NCBI GenBank assembly: GCA_031002005.1
Contig: CM061921.1
Span: forward strand, 148,151,283-148,215,282
Source of the DNA: Vandiemenella viatica
Taxonomy: Eukaryota > Arthropoda > Insecta > Orthoptera > Morabidae
Direction of reading: 5' to 3'
DNA: 64,000 nt
The position numbers were made by a program, and so were the translations under genes. A model generated the notes under the pieces. It worked only from the letters and a program-made list of their open reading frames with translations. It was not told the DNA's origin and made no database searches. This document shows, piece after piece, positions 11,514 through 23,190 of this stretch (positions are counted from its first letter, which is position 1; the number at the start of each line of letters is the position of its first letter).

Positions 11514-12722
11514 TGATTACAATACAATACAATACATTCATTTTCCATTGATCCCAACATAAGAGACTGGCTCTGTGGGATGTGGAAAGTTGTCAATTTA
11601 CAGATAAACAGTTGCATAACAAAATAATAAGTACACCAGTAATGTACAGTCATAGCATACATGATACATTAAACAATTCCATAACAAAATAATACATACA
11701 CCACAAGATGTACAGTCATAGCATATATGATACCGTAAACAATTGCGTAACAAAATAAATACATACACCAGGAGATGTACAGTCATAGCATACATGGTAA
11801 ATTAATTATGTAAACTACATTTACACAAGCTACTGGCAGTTATTTTTTAGATACCTTAGAAATAAATTCTTCGACAGAGTAGAAGGAGTTGTCAATTAAA
11901 AATTATTTCAATTTTTTTCTGAATTTATTTTTATCATCTGCTAGACATTTAATATGTGTTGGGAGCATATTGAAGATATGTATCCCTGAATATCGGACCC
12001 CTTTTTGAACAAATGACAATGACTTGTAATCCTTGTGAAGATCATTTTTTCTTCTAGTGCCATAATTGTGTATTTTACTATTTGTTTCAAACAAAGTATA
12101 ATTTGTGACATTAATGTGTGTATATACTCAGACGCTAATGTTAAAATCCCTAACTTCTTGAACAGCTCTCTACATGAAGTTCTATTGCTAACCTCACACT
12201 TAATTCTTATTACACGCTTTTGGGCTCTGAACACTTTGTCTCTATGGGTAGAATTGCCCCAGAATTTTATTCCATATGACAATAAGGAATGAAAATAAGC
12301 AAAAAAACTTCTGCCTCATACGGAGATCACCTATAGCTGAAATTGTACGAACTGCAAATGTGGCTCTACCCAATCGCTTTAATAAGTCAGAAACATGTAC
12401 TTTCCAATTTAAATTGTGATCAATATTCAAACCTAGAAATTTCACACTCTCTACCTCTTGAATAGACTGGCCTGCAAATTTTATGTTTATATCTGGTGTT
12501 AATCTGTGTGATGTACTGAATTGCATATACTGAGTTTTATCAAAGTTTAAAGACAAGCCATTAGCTGTGAACCATTTATTAATCAGTTCAAAGACATAAT
12601 TTGAAATATATTCTGTAGATAAATCTGGAGTATTTTTAATTCCTATGTTTGTGTCATCTGCAAATTGGACAAATTTTGAATTTTTACATGAAACACAAGG
12701 TAGATCATTTATGTATATTAAA
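11514..12722 (-). mobile_element. 5'-truncated Jockey-like LINE inside the pogo element
   Basis: Minus strand. It starts within the reverse transcriptase (YINDLPC ... KFVQFADDTN, catalytic FADD near 12650-12665). It continues through SLNFDKTQYMQFSTS and KFLGLNIDHNLNWKVHV, and the thumb MSYGIKFWGNSTHRDKVFRA. The C-terminus is KIHNYGTRRKNDLH ... KGVRYSGIHIFNMLPTHIK near 11905-12090. The 3' end carries a 66-bp tandem repeat and a (TATTG)n-like tail at about 11514-11535. Frameshifts near 12285 and 12080 disrupt the frame. The right limit is set by the last alignable RT residues next to the pogo end. Confidence 0.8.
11590..11800 (-). repeat. Tandem repeat of ~66 bp in LINE 3' region
   Basis: The string gtacagtcatagcata recurs at 11644, 11710 and 11777, i.e. 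spacing 66-67 bp. Each unit also holds 'acaaaataa..acatacacca'. A partial fourth unit lies at about 11597-11643. The array sits between the LINE's last coding sequence and its tail. Confidence 0.85.
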
Positions 12723-12785
12723 AAAGCGATTCGGATATTCAGCGATTCAGATAGTCGGAGTTGGGATAGTTGGAGTTCTACTGTA

Positions 12786-13432
12786 GTCCAATTTAGAATG
12801 TTTGATATTGCTACTTAAACGTCGGGTACTGAGGTGTTCGACGATTAAATTGACACGTCGCACCAACTTTTACGTGACCGGAACGACGAGCAGTGAGGGG
12901 AAATTTGTTTTAATAAAAAGCATACATTCACTTGTCAGCTATACAACGGTGCGCGAATCTCTCATTTCAATTTAGCAGCTCTCGAGCTATAGCACATTTT
13001 TGCGAACACTATTCCGCTACACAACGTTTCCAGACAGTACGCCCCGCCTGGCGTTTATAAAAACGTTCATCGTTTTCAAGTCAAAAACTCACTTGAAGAG
13101 TTGAATTTTAAGATGCCACAGGTGTGGGAATTAAGCACGTGGGTTTAAAAATCGATAATCTAGTAAGAAGGTAGGCATTTAATTTAATTCTTAAATTCGC
13201 GGCAACCTTACATGGTCATTCTAATGGAACTCATTTCTTTTTAAACTTTTACGGTATGCCACATAACCACGACCAACGTTTTTCATTTTATCGCCATATC
13301 ATTGATTCTAATTGTATTTGATTCTCTAAATGTGACTTTATTGATTCTTTCTAGTTTAAGTTACTCCTAATTTCCGTATGAATAGCTATACAAGCAAACA
13401 GGACGGACATAATACTTAGCTAGAAACGCCAA
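12786..13432. other. No gene recognised
   Basis: Moderately AT-rich sequence following the pogo element; no supported features. Confidence 0.5.
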
Positions 13433-13515
13433 TTGCCAAGGCCGGTCTCAAACCGGCAACCCCTGCAACTCAAGGCTATCTCCTACGTCACACCAGGGTT
13501 GGCTTAACCAACACT
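13433..13515 (-). repeat. tRNA-like sequence, probable SINE head
   Basis: The minus strand reads a B-box-like GGTTTGAGACCGG with an upstream region compatible with an A box. It lacks a full cloverleaf and is not a functional tRNA. Probably the remnant of another SINE family. Confidence 0.35.
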
Positions 13516-13869
13516 TCAGACAGCTAGATCACACTATCTATAAGGCACGAGTTTTAACAATGCTTTGTAAACGTCATAATGTTTGTTTACTCACGTTATG
13601 TTAAATGATGGCAGTACTATCTGTTTAATAACCATGAAACTAATTTAATTACGTGCATCCTTCACTTATATATAAAGCTGTTTACTGGGATATTTATGGA
13701 CTTGTAGAACACGCGTCAATTCATTTTTTCGAACTTCTACTTAAAACTCTGCTGATGAAGTAGACAACGCCGTTGGCACGAATGGCACAGCTCTCAGTTC
13801 ACAGTTAAAATGAGAGTTCAGACGTCATTGGAAATCAGGAACGATAGGTGGACGTTACAAGTTGGGGAT

Positions 13870-14115
13870 TGAGTGACTTCATCGTCCCCCCCCCCCCCTC
13901 AACGGCTTTCGGCATCTGAAGCCATACAGCCAGCTCGATAGTCATTATGTCACTCAGTGCTTTCAGTACCTCCAGTATGAAATTTTTCCAGTTAATTAGA
14001 CACACCACAGGACAGGCTTCACATTCACGGAGACAACACCTAAACCCCCATGCACGCGGCCGGACTCGAACTGGTGACCTTCGGCATGTGGAGGTCGGCT
14101 TCCTGTTCTTTGCAA
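13870..14115 (-). mobile_element. Probable tRNA-derived SINE, third family (C)
   Basis: The minus strand has a B-box-like motif AGTTCGAGTCCGG (about 14056-14068), with a tRNA-like upstream part. A non-tRNA body runs down to a C-run (G-run on the minus strand) at 13888-13901. Only one copy is seen in the window, so family status is inferred. Confidence 0.4.
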
Positions 14116-14549
14116 ACTCGTTTTAGCTTAACAGTGTAGTGGAACGCGTAATTAAAAACGAGCTGCAAAGCGGAGCCAATTACACGTTAGAAGCGTGTCT
14201 TATACTGACGTGAGAAACAAATATTTTTGTTGAAAGCACTGAGAATTAGCATAGCAGCATTGTCCACTTTCTTGTCGGTACCTGAAATAGCAAATAATGT
14301 TGGACATACAACCATTGTGCTACTACATAAAACCGGAAAAAAATTGGATGCGTAATCAAAAGTGTCAAACTCTGTGGCCTGCTCGATATCCGACAGAAAT
14401 ATATATATATATAGTCGTAGATTTGACACTCAGTTGATCACATCTCGTAGAAATGTCATCTGACGTTTGGAAGCAGATGGCTTTATTAACATAGTGAGAA
14501 ATATTAGCCATTTTCGATCATAAATTCATAAGGCTTTATAGAGTCACAA

Positions 14550-15565
14550 AGAGGGTTGGAACGATATATCGGTCAACCGATAATATCGGTCCAAAAATAT
14601 CGATATTTATATCGATATGATGCAGTGAAATATCGAAAACCACAAACACCCTCGCGCTAGAAAAAATTCTGCAAATAAATGTATGGGTGAAAGGAACCAA
14701 ACTTGACTATGCTAAACTCTGATTTAGCTTGATAACGTCCTTTGCAAATCTGTGGTTCCACTCCGTTTCGTGCGCATTATTCGTTCCCCTTTTATTTACT
14801 TTCACCGTTTTATTGTTTAATATGTTGCGTTACGTTTGCGTTTGTTAGTTCTAGTTTCTCTCTGGGACGTATTACAATATTCTAAAGGGGGTACAAAATA
14901 TGACCGCCTGATCGATACAATTGCTAATTTTATCAGTGTTGATAATAGAGCATTTAATGCAGTTGAAGGCAAAGGTTTTAAGTTTTAATGAAGCACTTAG
15001 CACCATTATACAAAGTCCCTTTTCGTGGAACTATAAAACAAAAAATGATGAAAAAATTTCGAAAGTTGTGAAGGAAGAGTTGAAAAATGTGAAGCATTTT
15101 TTATTGTTTTGTATAGAATAACACCAACTATTTGGAAATTACAGTAAATTTTTGGCTTGAAAATTAAATTGAAATTAATCATGATTGGTATACTAGTTGG
15201 ATTAAGATATGTTCAAAATTGTAATTAATCATTTATTCAAAGTAGCCTCGTCGGTACCTTCTGAACGCCTTTTCTCACAGGCAGGAAACACTGTCACTCA
15301 AACTAGGAATGGACGTCATGGGAAAAGATTAAGAAAACTAAGTCTTCAGGATCTGTTGACGCTTAATATTTGCAGACCTAATTTTTTTCAATAGACTACT
15401 TAGGATTTATTACTTGATTTTGATTTACATACTTATTTCTAATTTCTGAAATAGTATATACAAATATCGGAAAATATCGATATTATCGATATGATGGGGC
15501 CGAAATTATCGATATCTGCTTGGCATCGACATATTTATCGATATTTATATTACTTTTCATCTAAG
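14550..15565 (+). mobile_element. hAT-type DNA transposon relic with 'tatcgata'-rich ends
   Basis: Both ends are rich in the palindromic motif atatcgatat (14560-14640 and 15470-15560), in inverted arrangement. The open frame at 15209-15394 encodes SSVPSERLFSQAGNTVTQ, the signature of the C-terminal dimerisation domain of hAT transposases (ZBED-like). A second open stretch at 14921-15121 is probably another part of the same gene. Exact terminal repeats and an 8-bp target duplication could not be fixed. Most of the transposase is deleted. Confidence 0.6.
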
Positions 15566-17370
15566 TATTGATCATCATTAATCTAACGAGCTGAAGTGTC
15601 GTCTCCTTGCCTGCTACAGTGGTGGATTGGTGAACCTCCCTCTTGTCTGAAGGAACCTATTATACCAGTGTAGCTGAAATGTTGTCATATGTCTGCGAAA
15701 CTTATAGCTTGTGGTCTACATAATAAGTATATTTTTGCGATGTTGTAAATGCGATGTTGTTGCAGGCCATGTTTCCACAGTTGTTTAATTAATTACCAGT
15801 TGAAAGATAACGCCAATGCAACTGTTTAATTTATTTATTGCAGCGTATATTTTTGTTTGTGAAACGTGTAGTTTAAGAGACGGAAATTGGGAACAGTCCC
15901 AGAATTCACCAAGGTGATTGCGGGAAACCACAATCCCGCAATCAAGATGGCCGGCACGCTGGGTACAAGACTCGATCCAGTGTAATGGCGGCTTAACGCA
16001 CGCAGCAAAAGTGACGGGTGCTGTGACAATTAAAGGTGAGTTCCCATGGCACGTGGTTTAGTAGGCCGCGCCACATCAGTCACATGCTAGCCCTCAAGCC
16101 TCCCCACCACATTGCTTAGTGTCATTTCAGCTATCGGGGCGTTTGATGTTTACCGACTGGGCGACGTATAGAGGCGCGCCATCCCTGCAAGCACAGGTGA
16201 GACCCGTCTCACGGCCCGCTCTTGGTAGCTGGAACTGGCCCGGCCGGCAAATGTGCGAACCGTGGGAAACTAGCTGGAGGCTTAGTGGAAATGGCCTGGT
16301 CACCGGGCCCATGAATTCACTGTGGAAGGCAGTAAAAACTTCCTTGCACATTCAGCTGTGAAGCAATACAACCTTTTGTAAGGAATGGAGACAGTGACTC
16401 GTTAACATTGAAACCGATGACTACGGCTTTGTGTGTTCATTGAAGAACATATCGCAAATAGTGTAAGCTGGTTTAGGTATAAGGAAGAGTATTTAACGCG
16501 GTACAACTTGACAAAGATGGTGAGATAACAAACAGCCAAGGACATGGGATACATTTAGCCCAGAAAATCGCTATAGGGCACGTGTTCTCATGGGTTTTTT
16601 TTCTGAACTCCGAGAAGTGTGCCAAATTTGTCGGTTTATTTCAGCAAATCATCGACTTAAGTTTCGTGCACGGTAACAAACTCTTTATTTTCTGTTTCAA
16701 GAGAGATAATAGGAGAAGTGAGCCTTTCAGCACTACCTCTGGAATGGTGGATGTTTTCCCTTCATGAACGCAACAGGAACCTAGGACAGCTATTATACGG
16801 GAGACGACTGGAACCAGCAGCGTAGTAGACAGCTGGGGACAGAAGACCGCCTGGCTGGCTACACAGACATTCACATTGGCAGTACGATGGATCAATGCTC
16901 AGCTGACTGCTTCTACAATAATAATATGTTTATCCTCAATGGTTCACAAAGAACCGACCTCCAAGCGATCCTTCGATTAACATCGAAAGATGTTCTCTAA
17001 ATCAATGGTAGTGATATCTTAAATTTCAATTGCACTTTAATTAAATTAATTAATAACATAAACCAATCGTTTTCACTTTTTTTCAAGATTTAGCCCTGGG
17101 ACATACTATCTTAATTTCATATTGATACATTCAGTTTTCATCACAATCATTTATTATTAGTTACAATATGTGTCAAGTCTAAAAATAATAATTTATTATT
17201 AATATCGATTATGAATACTAACTTCTGCAAAATGAGAAACTCAAACAGCTAATTTTATTATGTTGCATTTCAGTATTACCCATCTCCAAATAACCAAATT
17301 TTATGAGCACACTACTTCCAACAATAGACTAATCAGCATTCACTCTCTCTCACAAAGCTACAATTTAAAC
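15566..17370. other. No gene recognised; degenerate SINE B-like stretch at 15905-15990
   Basis: At 15905-15990 the plus strand reads 'gattgcgggaaaccacaatc' and 'agatggccggcacgctggg', resembling a minus-strand SINE B body and head, strongly eroded. The 16030-16350 part is unusually GC-rich, with open frames on both strands but no recognisable domain. The rest is AT-rich with no supported feature. Confidence 0.4.
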
Positions 17371-17371
17371 T

Positions 17372-17470
17372 AGTGATACAGCGGAAGTGTCATAACGGAA
17401 GCAGAAACGGAAACAGATGTCAAAAGTAAATCTTAGTGGAAACAGCAACAGAAGCGTGTGTTGTGAGGGG
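17372..17470 (+). repeat. Possible hAT terminal sequence
   Basis: Reads tagtgatacagcggaagtg followed by purine-rich 'ggaagcagaaacggaaac'. This resembles the outer end of the BED/hAT element at 29.3 kb (complement tagtgatgcaacagacctc, then 'tgcttctgcttctgc'). Both are preceded by a 'tttaaa' context. No transposase follows, so this would be an isolated end or a deletion derivative. Confidence 0.3.
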
Positions 17471-17670
17471 GGTCATTACTATTGCTGTAAGTTTTAATAA
17501 CAATTTGATTATTGATTTTAAATTATGAAATTAATATTCAGGTATCAAGAATCATGATTGCTGTTGATGACAGACATAAAATGCTTAATTTATTGTTTCC
17601 CTACGGCTTGTACATAGCCGGATACATTTAACGTTACATTAGACATTATGTGTACCTGCAAGCAAAAGCA

Positions 17671-18167
17671 ATCCCACAAAAACAATTCTTGTAAAAATAG
17701 GCGAAGTCTCGTGTTCGCGCAGTGACAAAAAGTTATGAGATCTTCTTCTGAGCCAAGTCTACACTTTACAGTGTGTATTCACTTTATGAAACAGAATGGT
17801 TTTCTTCGGTATCATAGATCGTTTATTTAGGATAAAAAATCTGATGACTTGGCCATATGCATGTCATAATTTGAACTTAAATTGAGGGAATAATATATAT
17901 ACTTGTCAAATTCGAAAAATGACTTTCCGTTTTTATAAGTTTGTGTACGTTAACTAAAACATGGCGTGCATAATGGCCAAGTCATCAGATTTTTTATCCT
18001 AAATAAACGATCTATCATACCGAAAAAAAAAAAACATTCTGTTTCATAAAGTGAAGTGAATACACACTGTAAAGTGTAGACTTGGCTCAGAAGAAGATCT
18101 CATAACTTTTTGTCACTGCACGAACACGAGACTTGGCCTATTTTTACAAGAATTGTTTTTGTGGGAT
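17671..18167. repeat. Long near-perfect inverted repeat (hairpin), arms ~190 bp
   Basis: The left arm 17671-17857 and right arm 17972-18167 are reverse complements, with a few mismatches, a 5-base insertion and a longer A-run in the right arm. The loop is about 114 bp. The outer ends are atcccacaaaaacaattctt and its complement. No coding capacity. It could be a foldback MITE or a locus whose transcript forms a long double-stranded RNA. No target-site duplication is evident directly outside the arms. Confidence 0.9.
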
Positions 18168-18289
18168 CTCATTTCTTTTTTTAAGTTTATCGCTTATCCT
18201 GAATCACCGCTCAAATGTAATGATTCTACTTGAAAATAGGTTAATAAGAACATTTCAGATTTTAAGACATAAATAAACGTTTACAAACA

Positions 18290-19185
18290 ATGCCCCAATC
18301 ACTGAAAACAATTGATGTGCCCGATAGCCGAGCAATGCAGATTGCCGCTGGCTTAACTACCACCATAAATAAATTACTAGTAACTTCCAAACTAAGTATA
18401 AGACCAAAGTAAAATTTAAGATATCACTTCAACTTGCTTATTCTCAGCCATGTAGCTTCATCGGAAGCAAAGCAATTAAGCCGCAAATATGTGTCAGAAT
18501 TTTTCATGTTTGGGATTGTTATTAAATAAATACGGGAGAAAACTCCAATATTAGAATTTTCGATGATATTTGGATGAAATCATATATGTGTACCAAATTA
18601 CTTGTTTCTGGTATGACTGGAGGGACAGTGGAATTTTGATATCGGGGTGTCGTGGTCGAAATAAAATTTTGAATTTCAGTAACTTCCAGAATAAGACGAG
18701 CAAAGAAGTAAAATTTAACACGCTAGTTGAACTTAGTAAGCTCACTCTACAATTGAAATCTGAAGTCTATAAAGTAATTAGGGTAGGAAGCGATTTCACG
18801 TCAGCGGTAGGTAAGGGGTAGATATATGGAAATTTACGAGTTTGTGGGTATGTGAGTAGAATTTTATCTGTGTAGCAAATTTCACCTTTCCACGGCTACG
18901 GGAAGAACTTTAGAGTTTTCATGATCATCAGTCAGTCAGTGAGTAAATGAGTGACAAAATCGCTGTGGTTTGCATCTTAACAACAACCGAACTAACAACA
19001 CTATCGAAATAAAATTTAGTAAGTTTGCTAAGATTGCTGATATCTATGCATAACAGAAATTTAAGACATGTAGAATAAATACGACCGAAGAAATTGAGGT
19101 TCAAAAATGGCCCGAATCGCTTCGAGAAAAGGGTAGGCAGTGCCGCCGTTGACTCGACTTGTCGGGTGCACTGCCGTGGACTCAA
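18290..19185 (+). repeat. Dispersed repeat family E, copy 1
   Basis: Aligns along its length with 19860-20210 plus 21479-22180. Landmarks: 'tgccccaatc', 'gtgtcagaatttttcatg', 'gtggaattttgatatcgggg', a GTCA/GTGA-rich stretch at about 18930-18950, and 'cgcttcgagaaaagggta' before the end. No protein domain found. The superfamily is unassigned. Confidence 0.75.
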
Positions 19186-19850
19186 ATTATAAATGCGGAA
19201 GTAGGTCTCTGTCTTTTTGTTACGTTTTGAAGACTAAATGGCTATACCATTAATGATGGAATTTGACAATGAAATACTACGTATCTGTAGGAAGGAAACC
19301 GGAAATATTTTTTCGGTATGAATAACCGTTGTATTCACGAAATTTTTAGAACTTATCGAATGGTGACGTGTGTTAGTTTGTAATGTTACATCGGTTGCAC
19401 AAGCTGTGCTTCTCGCGCGATTTGTTAGTGTATGATTTATTATTAAATTTCGTTTAGAGACAAATCGTATTATTTAGTATAGAGTTCGATTTGCTACTAT
19501 TATTTTGTGTCTGCTTAAAAGTTTCTGACACCAGTTTATTTTGTCTTTTTTTGTTTTTGACATGCCTTGCTGGCGTAGTTCTAGCCTATAGTGTAGTTCT
19601 AGCAGAACACGAGCAGCTAAAGTTATTAGAACCCAAGAATTGGATGCTCATGCTAAAGAAAGAAGAAAAGACCAAGCTGAAATAAAGCTGCCCTTAGTTA
19701 AACACCCCCCCCCTCCCCACACTCATACACACTCACACACACATCCCCGCACCCCCTTCCTCCGCCCCACCTTCTTTTGTTTTTTTGTTTTTAAATATGT
19801 TGGAAATTGATTCTCTACATGAGACACGTTCGACGGTTTGAGCATACTAA
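19186..19850 (-). repeat. Dispersed repeat family D, minus-strand copy
   Basis: Complement of the family D 5' portion: 'gtctttttgttacgttttga' (complement in D: 'cgtaacaaaaagaca'), a C-run at 19705-19713, and 'gaaattgattctctacatga'. Open frames over it (e.g. 19491-19685) are not conserved with other copies. Confidence 0.65.
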
Positions 19851-19859
19851 TTATTCCAG

Positions 19860-22180
19860 ACCAAAGCAATTAACCTGCAAATATGTATCGGAACGTTTCA
19901 CGTTTGGGCTTCCATTGAATAAATACAAGGAAAATCAGCAATATAATTTCCAAGAATGCCCCAATCTCTGGAAACAATTAATGTACGTCCTAGCCTAGCA
20001 ATGAGCATTGACGCTGGTTTATCTACCACCTCAAATAAATAACAAGTAACTTCCAAACTAAAAATAGGAACAAAGTAAAATTTAAAGCTTTTTTAAAAAC
20101 TTGTTTTGCCTCTATATAGTATAGAAATGTCAGGTATATAGCTTCATCCGGAGCAAAGTAATTAAGCCGCAAATATGTGCCAGAATTTTTCATGTTTGGG
20201 ATTATAATTAAGCTAGCTGATACCTGCTACTTCGTACGCGTGGATTAAGAATTTCTTTGCTAGAATTGAAAATAAAAAGTTTCTGCTAACGAAGGATTGG
20301 TCCCAAACAACAACTAGTCGGCATAATTTGACAGGAAAGCCATCACTATTTCATTCTACCATCGAATCTGTCTTTTGAGAAGAATAAATTCCCAACATTC
20401 TTAAAAACAAAAAACAAATGAGGTGTTGGGATTGGGGGGGGGGGTGTTAACTAAGGGCAGGTTTTATTTCAGATAGGTCTTTTCTTCGTTTTTTTCACCA
20501 TGAGCATCCGATTCTTGGGTTCTAATAACTTTAGCTGCTCGTGCTCTGCTACAACTAAGGCCAGTTTTACGCCCTCAAGGCATGTCAAAAAAGAAGGCAA
20601 AATAAACTGGTGCCAGAAACATTTAAACAGACGCAAAGTAAGAGGACAGAGAAAATCTACATCTATACTAAATAATACGTTTTTTTCTCTAAACGAAATT
20701 TATTAACAAATTATTCACAAACATAATGCGCGAGAAACACACCTTGAGCAACTGACCTAACATTACAGACTAACACACACATCCGCCTCTCTGTCACCAT
20801 TCGATAAGATCTCAAAATTTTGTAACTACAACTGTCAATCATACAAAAAATGTCCTGTGCTCTGCCTACAATTTCTCTTGTCAAATTCCGTCAATACCGG
20901 TATAGGCAATTAGTCGTCAAAACGTAACAAAAAGATAGAGACTTACTTCCGCATTTATAGTATTATTACTGCAGAGCACACACACACTGACTGCGAATCA
21001 CCCCTGAGGGTCAATATAACGTAAAAAAGTGTACTCCTATAGCTTTGCAAGACTACTTACCATTTTCCTCGCATTGCACCCCTAAGTTTGTGGTATCTAC
21101 AGTTTATCATTCAATCCGAATAACCGACGGTCCAGGCGTGACTCTTACGATCAAAAACAATTTTTAAAAATCATTGCCTACCTTGGTATTTGATCCGACG
21201 GTAACACATTAGGAAGCAAGCGCGTTAACCAATGGGCCACCATCCCACAATCGTGTATGGAACTACAGAGGCTTCCACATCCTAAACGTCGGTCTATGTT
21301 CGTTTCGGTAATTTTTCAAAATTATGTGACAATATGACGGCAAATTGTTCAACCAAATGTAAACAGTATTTTTCTCCATGTTTCAATGGATAATGTGCAA
21401 ACTTTCATCGAGATCGGATGAAAACTGTGGATTTGTATGAAGAATAAACAAACAAACATTCATCTTTTATATATAGATAAATACAGGGAAAACTGCAATA
21501 TCAGATTTGTTTTATGATTTTGGAATGAAACCATATATGTATAATAAATTACTTGTTTCTAGGATTACTGTAAGTTCAGTGGAATTTTGATATCGGGGTG
21601 TTGTGCCGAAATAAAATTTTGAATTTCAATAACTTCAAAAGTAAGAAAAGGAAAGAAGTATAATTAAACAATTTAGTTAAACATATTAAGCTCACTCTAC
21701 AGTGAAAATTAGAGCGTTATAAAGTAATTAGGGTAGAAAGAGATTTAAAGTTAGGGGTAGGTAAGGGGGTAGGTATATGAAAATTTACGAGTTTCAGACT
21801 TTTCTTATAATATTTGGGTAACATTTTATTTGTGTAACTAATTTCAGCTTTCTACGGGTACGGGAAGAGCCTTAGAATTTTGATGATTATCAGTGAGTGA
21901 GTGAGTGAGTGAGTCAGTGACAAAATATCTGAAGTTTGCATCCGAATAACTTACGAACTAAGAACAGTAATAAAATAAAATTAAGTACGTTTGCTAAGAT
22001 CGCTCATATCTATGAATAACAGAAATTTGAAACATGTAGCTGAAATACGACCGAAGAAATTGAAGTTCAAATATTGCCCGAATCGCTTCGAGAAAAGGGT
22101 ATGCAGTGCCGCCGTTGATTCGACTTGGCGGGTGCACTGCCGTGCACCCAAATATCCGGCTTTACAATCTGCCTGAATAT
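19860..22180 (+). repeat. Dispersed repeat family E, copy 2, split by a D element
   Basis: The left half 19860-20210 and right half 21479-22180 together align with copy 1. In copy 1 the sequence runs ...gggattgttattaaataaat...; here it runs ...gggattataattaa, then the D element, then aaatacaggg. The repeat was therefore intact before D inserted. Confidence 0.75.
20211..21478 (+). mobile_element. Dispersed element family D, nested in family E
   Basis: Begins gctagctgatacctgctact and ends in ttatatatagat. Contains a G-run at 20436-20449, a short (CA)n tract near 20980, and a minus-strand tRNA-like segment near 21195-21250. It is longer than the 33- and 43-kb copies by about 350 bp near the G-run. 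No protein is encoded. Non-autonomous element of unresolved class. Confidence 0.65.
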
Positions 22181-22184
22181 AGAA

Positions 22185-23190
22185 AACATAAACTGAATAT
22201 TAAATACTTCATTTTTAAAATTAAGAACATGTTAACATCGTGGCCACAACCCAACAATTGAATGTTACATGAAAGGTGGATAAAATCCCTTGGGCGCCGA
22301 ATTGAATTAGAAAAGATGAACAATATTGAGGCTAAAACTGAACTTGCAAGGAGCTTTAAAGTTCATGAGGTCATTTGCCAGCTAACTTTAAAATGGAATC
22401 GAGCAGAGATCCTGTCTCATGGGTCGATTACGGATCCTTCAAACTCTCTCCAAACCATGAAACAATGATGGGCGATGGAACACATTACCAAAAATCACCC
22501 GCATCAGCAGCGGCGGCGTGCGGCGTTGGTCTCTCAGTTGTCCCACCAGTGAATGGACTGTATAAATCGACTAGCCTGTGATCGAAGCCAGAGCCTACCA
22601 GTACAGTGCCACTCCGCACTGTGAAGTGTCTCGACCCGACGACCGCGGACCACGTATATCCGCTTCTCCTTCCCTCTTCCGAAACGCCTTCTCGAAGTTT
22701 CGTTACTTGGAAAAAGAAACCACGAATTAACATCTATAGACCCCGTATATGATACGGCATTCGTTGTTTAACTTCTTCCTAAAACCACGTGTGGCTCGAA
22801 GTCAATCTTATTCGCCCTGGCCTCCCGCGCGTCGCTCACCCCTTCCGCCGCACGGGTATCCCTGCGCGGGGTTCTACGCACTGACCTTGACGGCTAATGG
22901 TGCCTATCCACACTGGGCACGCGAACATTAGCTCGCGTCAGCTCACGCGTTCTGGAGATTTCCACGGGATATTCCGTTGTCAGCTTCAAAATTTCTCCTG
23001 CTCTTCCAACTAGCAACCTCTTTATCAGTTATATTATTAAGAAATTAAGACAGTCTGGGATATCAGTTACGTTGATCAAATAATTAATTTACAAAATATT
23101 CACAAATATTAAATTAATCTGAATATAAACAAATTACGATATTTAAATATTTGTAGTACGCCACAATCCTGCGTGCTACAAGCGGAAGTG
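22185..23190. other. No gene recognised
   Basis: The GC-rich part at 22480-22960 holds open frames on both strands without recognisable motifs. 'ggtgcctatccacactgggc' near 22900 looks like a possible DNA-transposon end but no partner end was found. Confidence 0.45.

Larger units (their letters stand above)
10866..12783 (-). mobile_element. pogo/Tigger-type DNA transposon with TA target duplication
   Basis: Terminal inverted repeats: cagtataactccaattattc at 10866-10885, and the complement of cagtagaactccaactatcc at the right end (12764-12783). Both are flanked by TA (10864-10865 and 12784-12785), as expected for the Tc1/mariner-pogo superfamily. Inside lies a minus-strand open frame resembling the acidic C-terminus of Tigger/jerky-like transposases. 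A Jockey-like LINE is inserted in the transposase gene and replaces most of it. Non-autonomous. Confidence 0.75.

Noticed and set aside
11111..11662. 183-codon frame as a novel host protein
   Set aside because: Its N-terminal part is LINE 3' UTR including a tandem array; only the C-terminal part resembles a pogo/Tigger transposase tail.
16119..16361. GC-rich open frames on both strands as a possible exon
   Set aside because: No domain, no convincing splice sites judged by eye and no second copy; not enough to call a gene.
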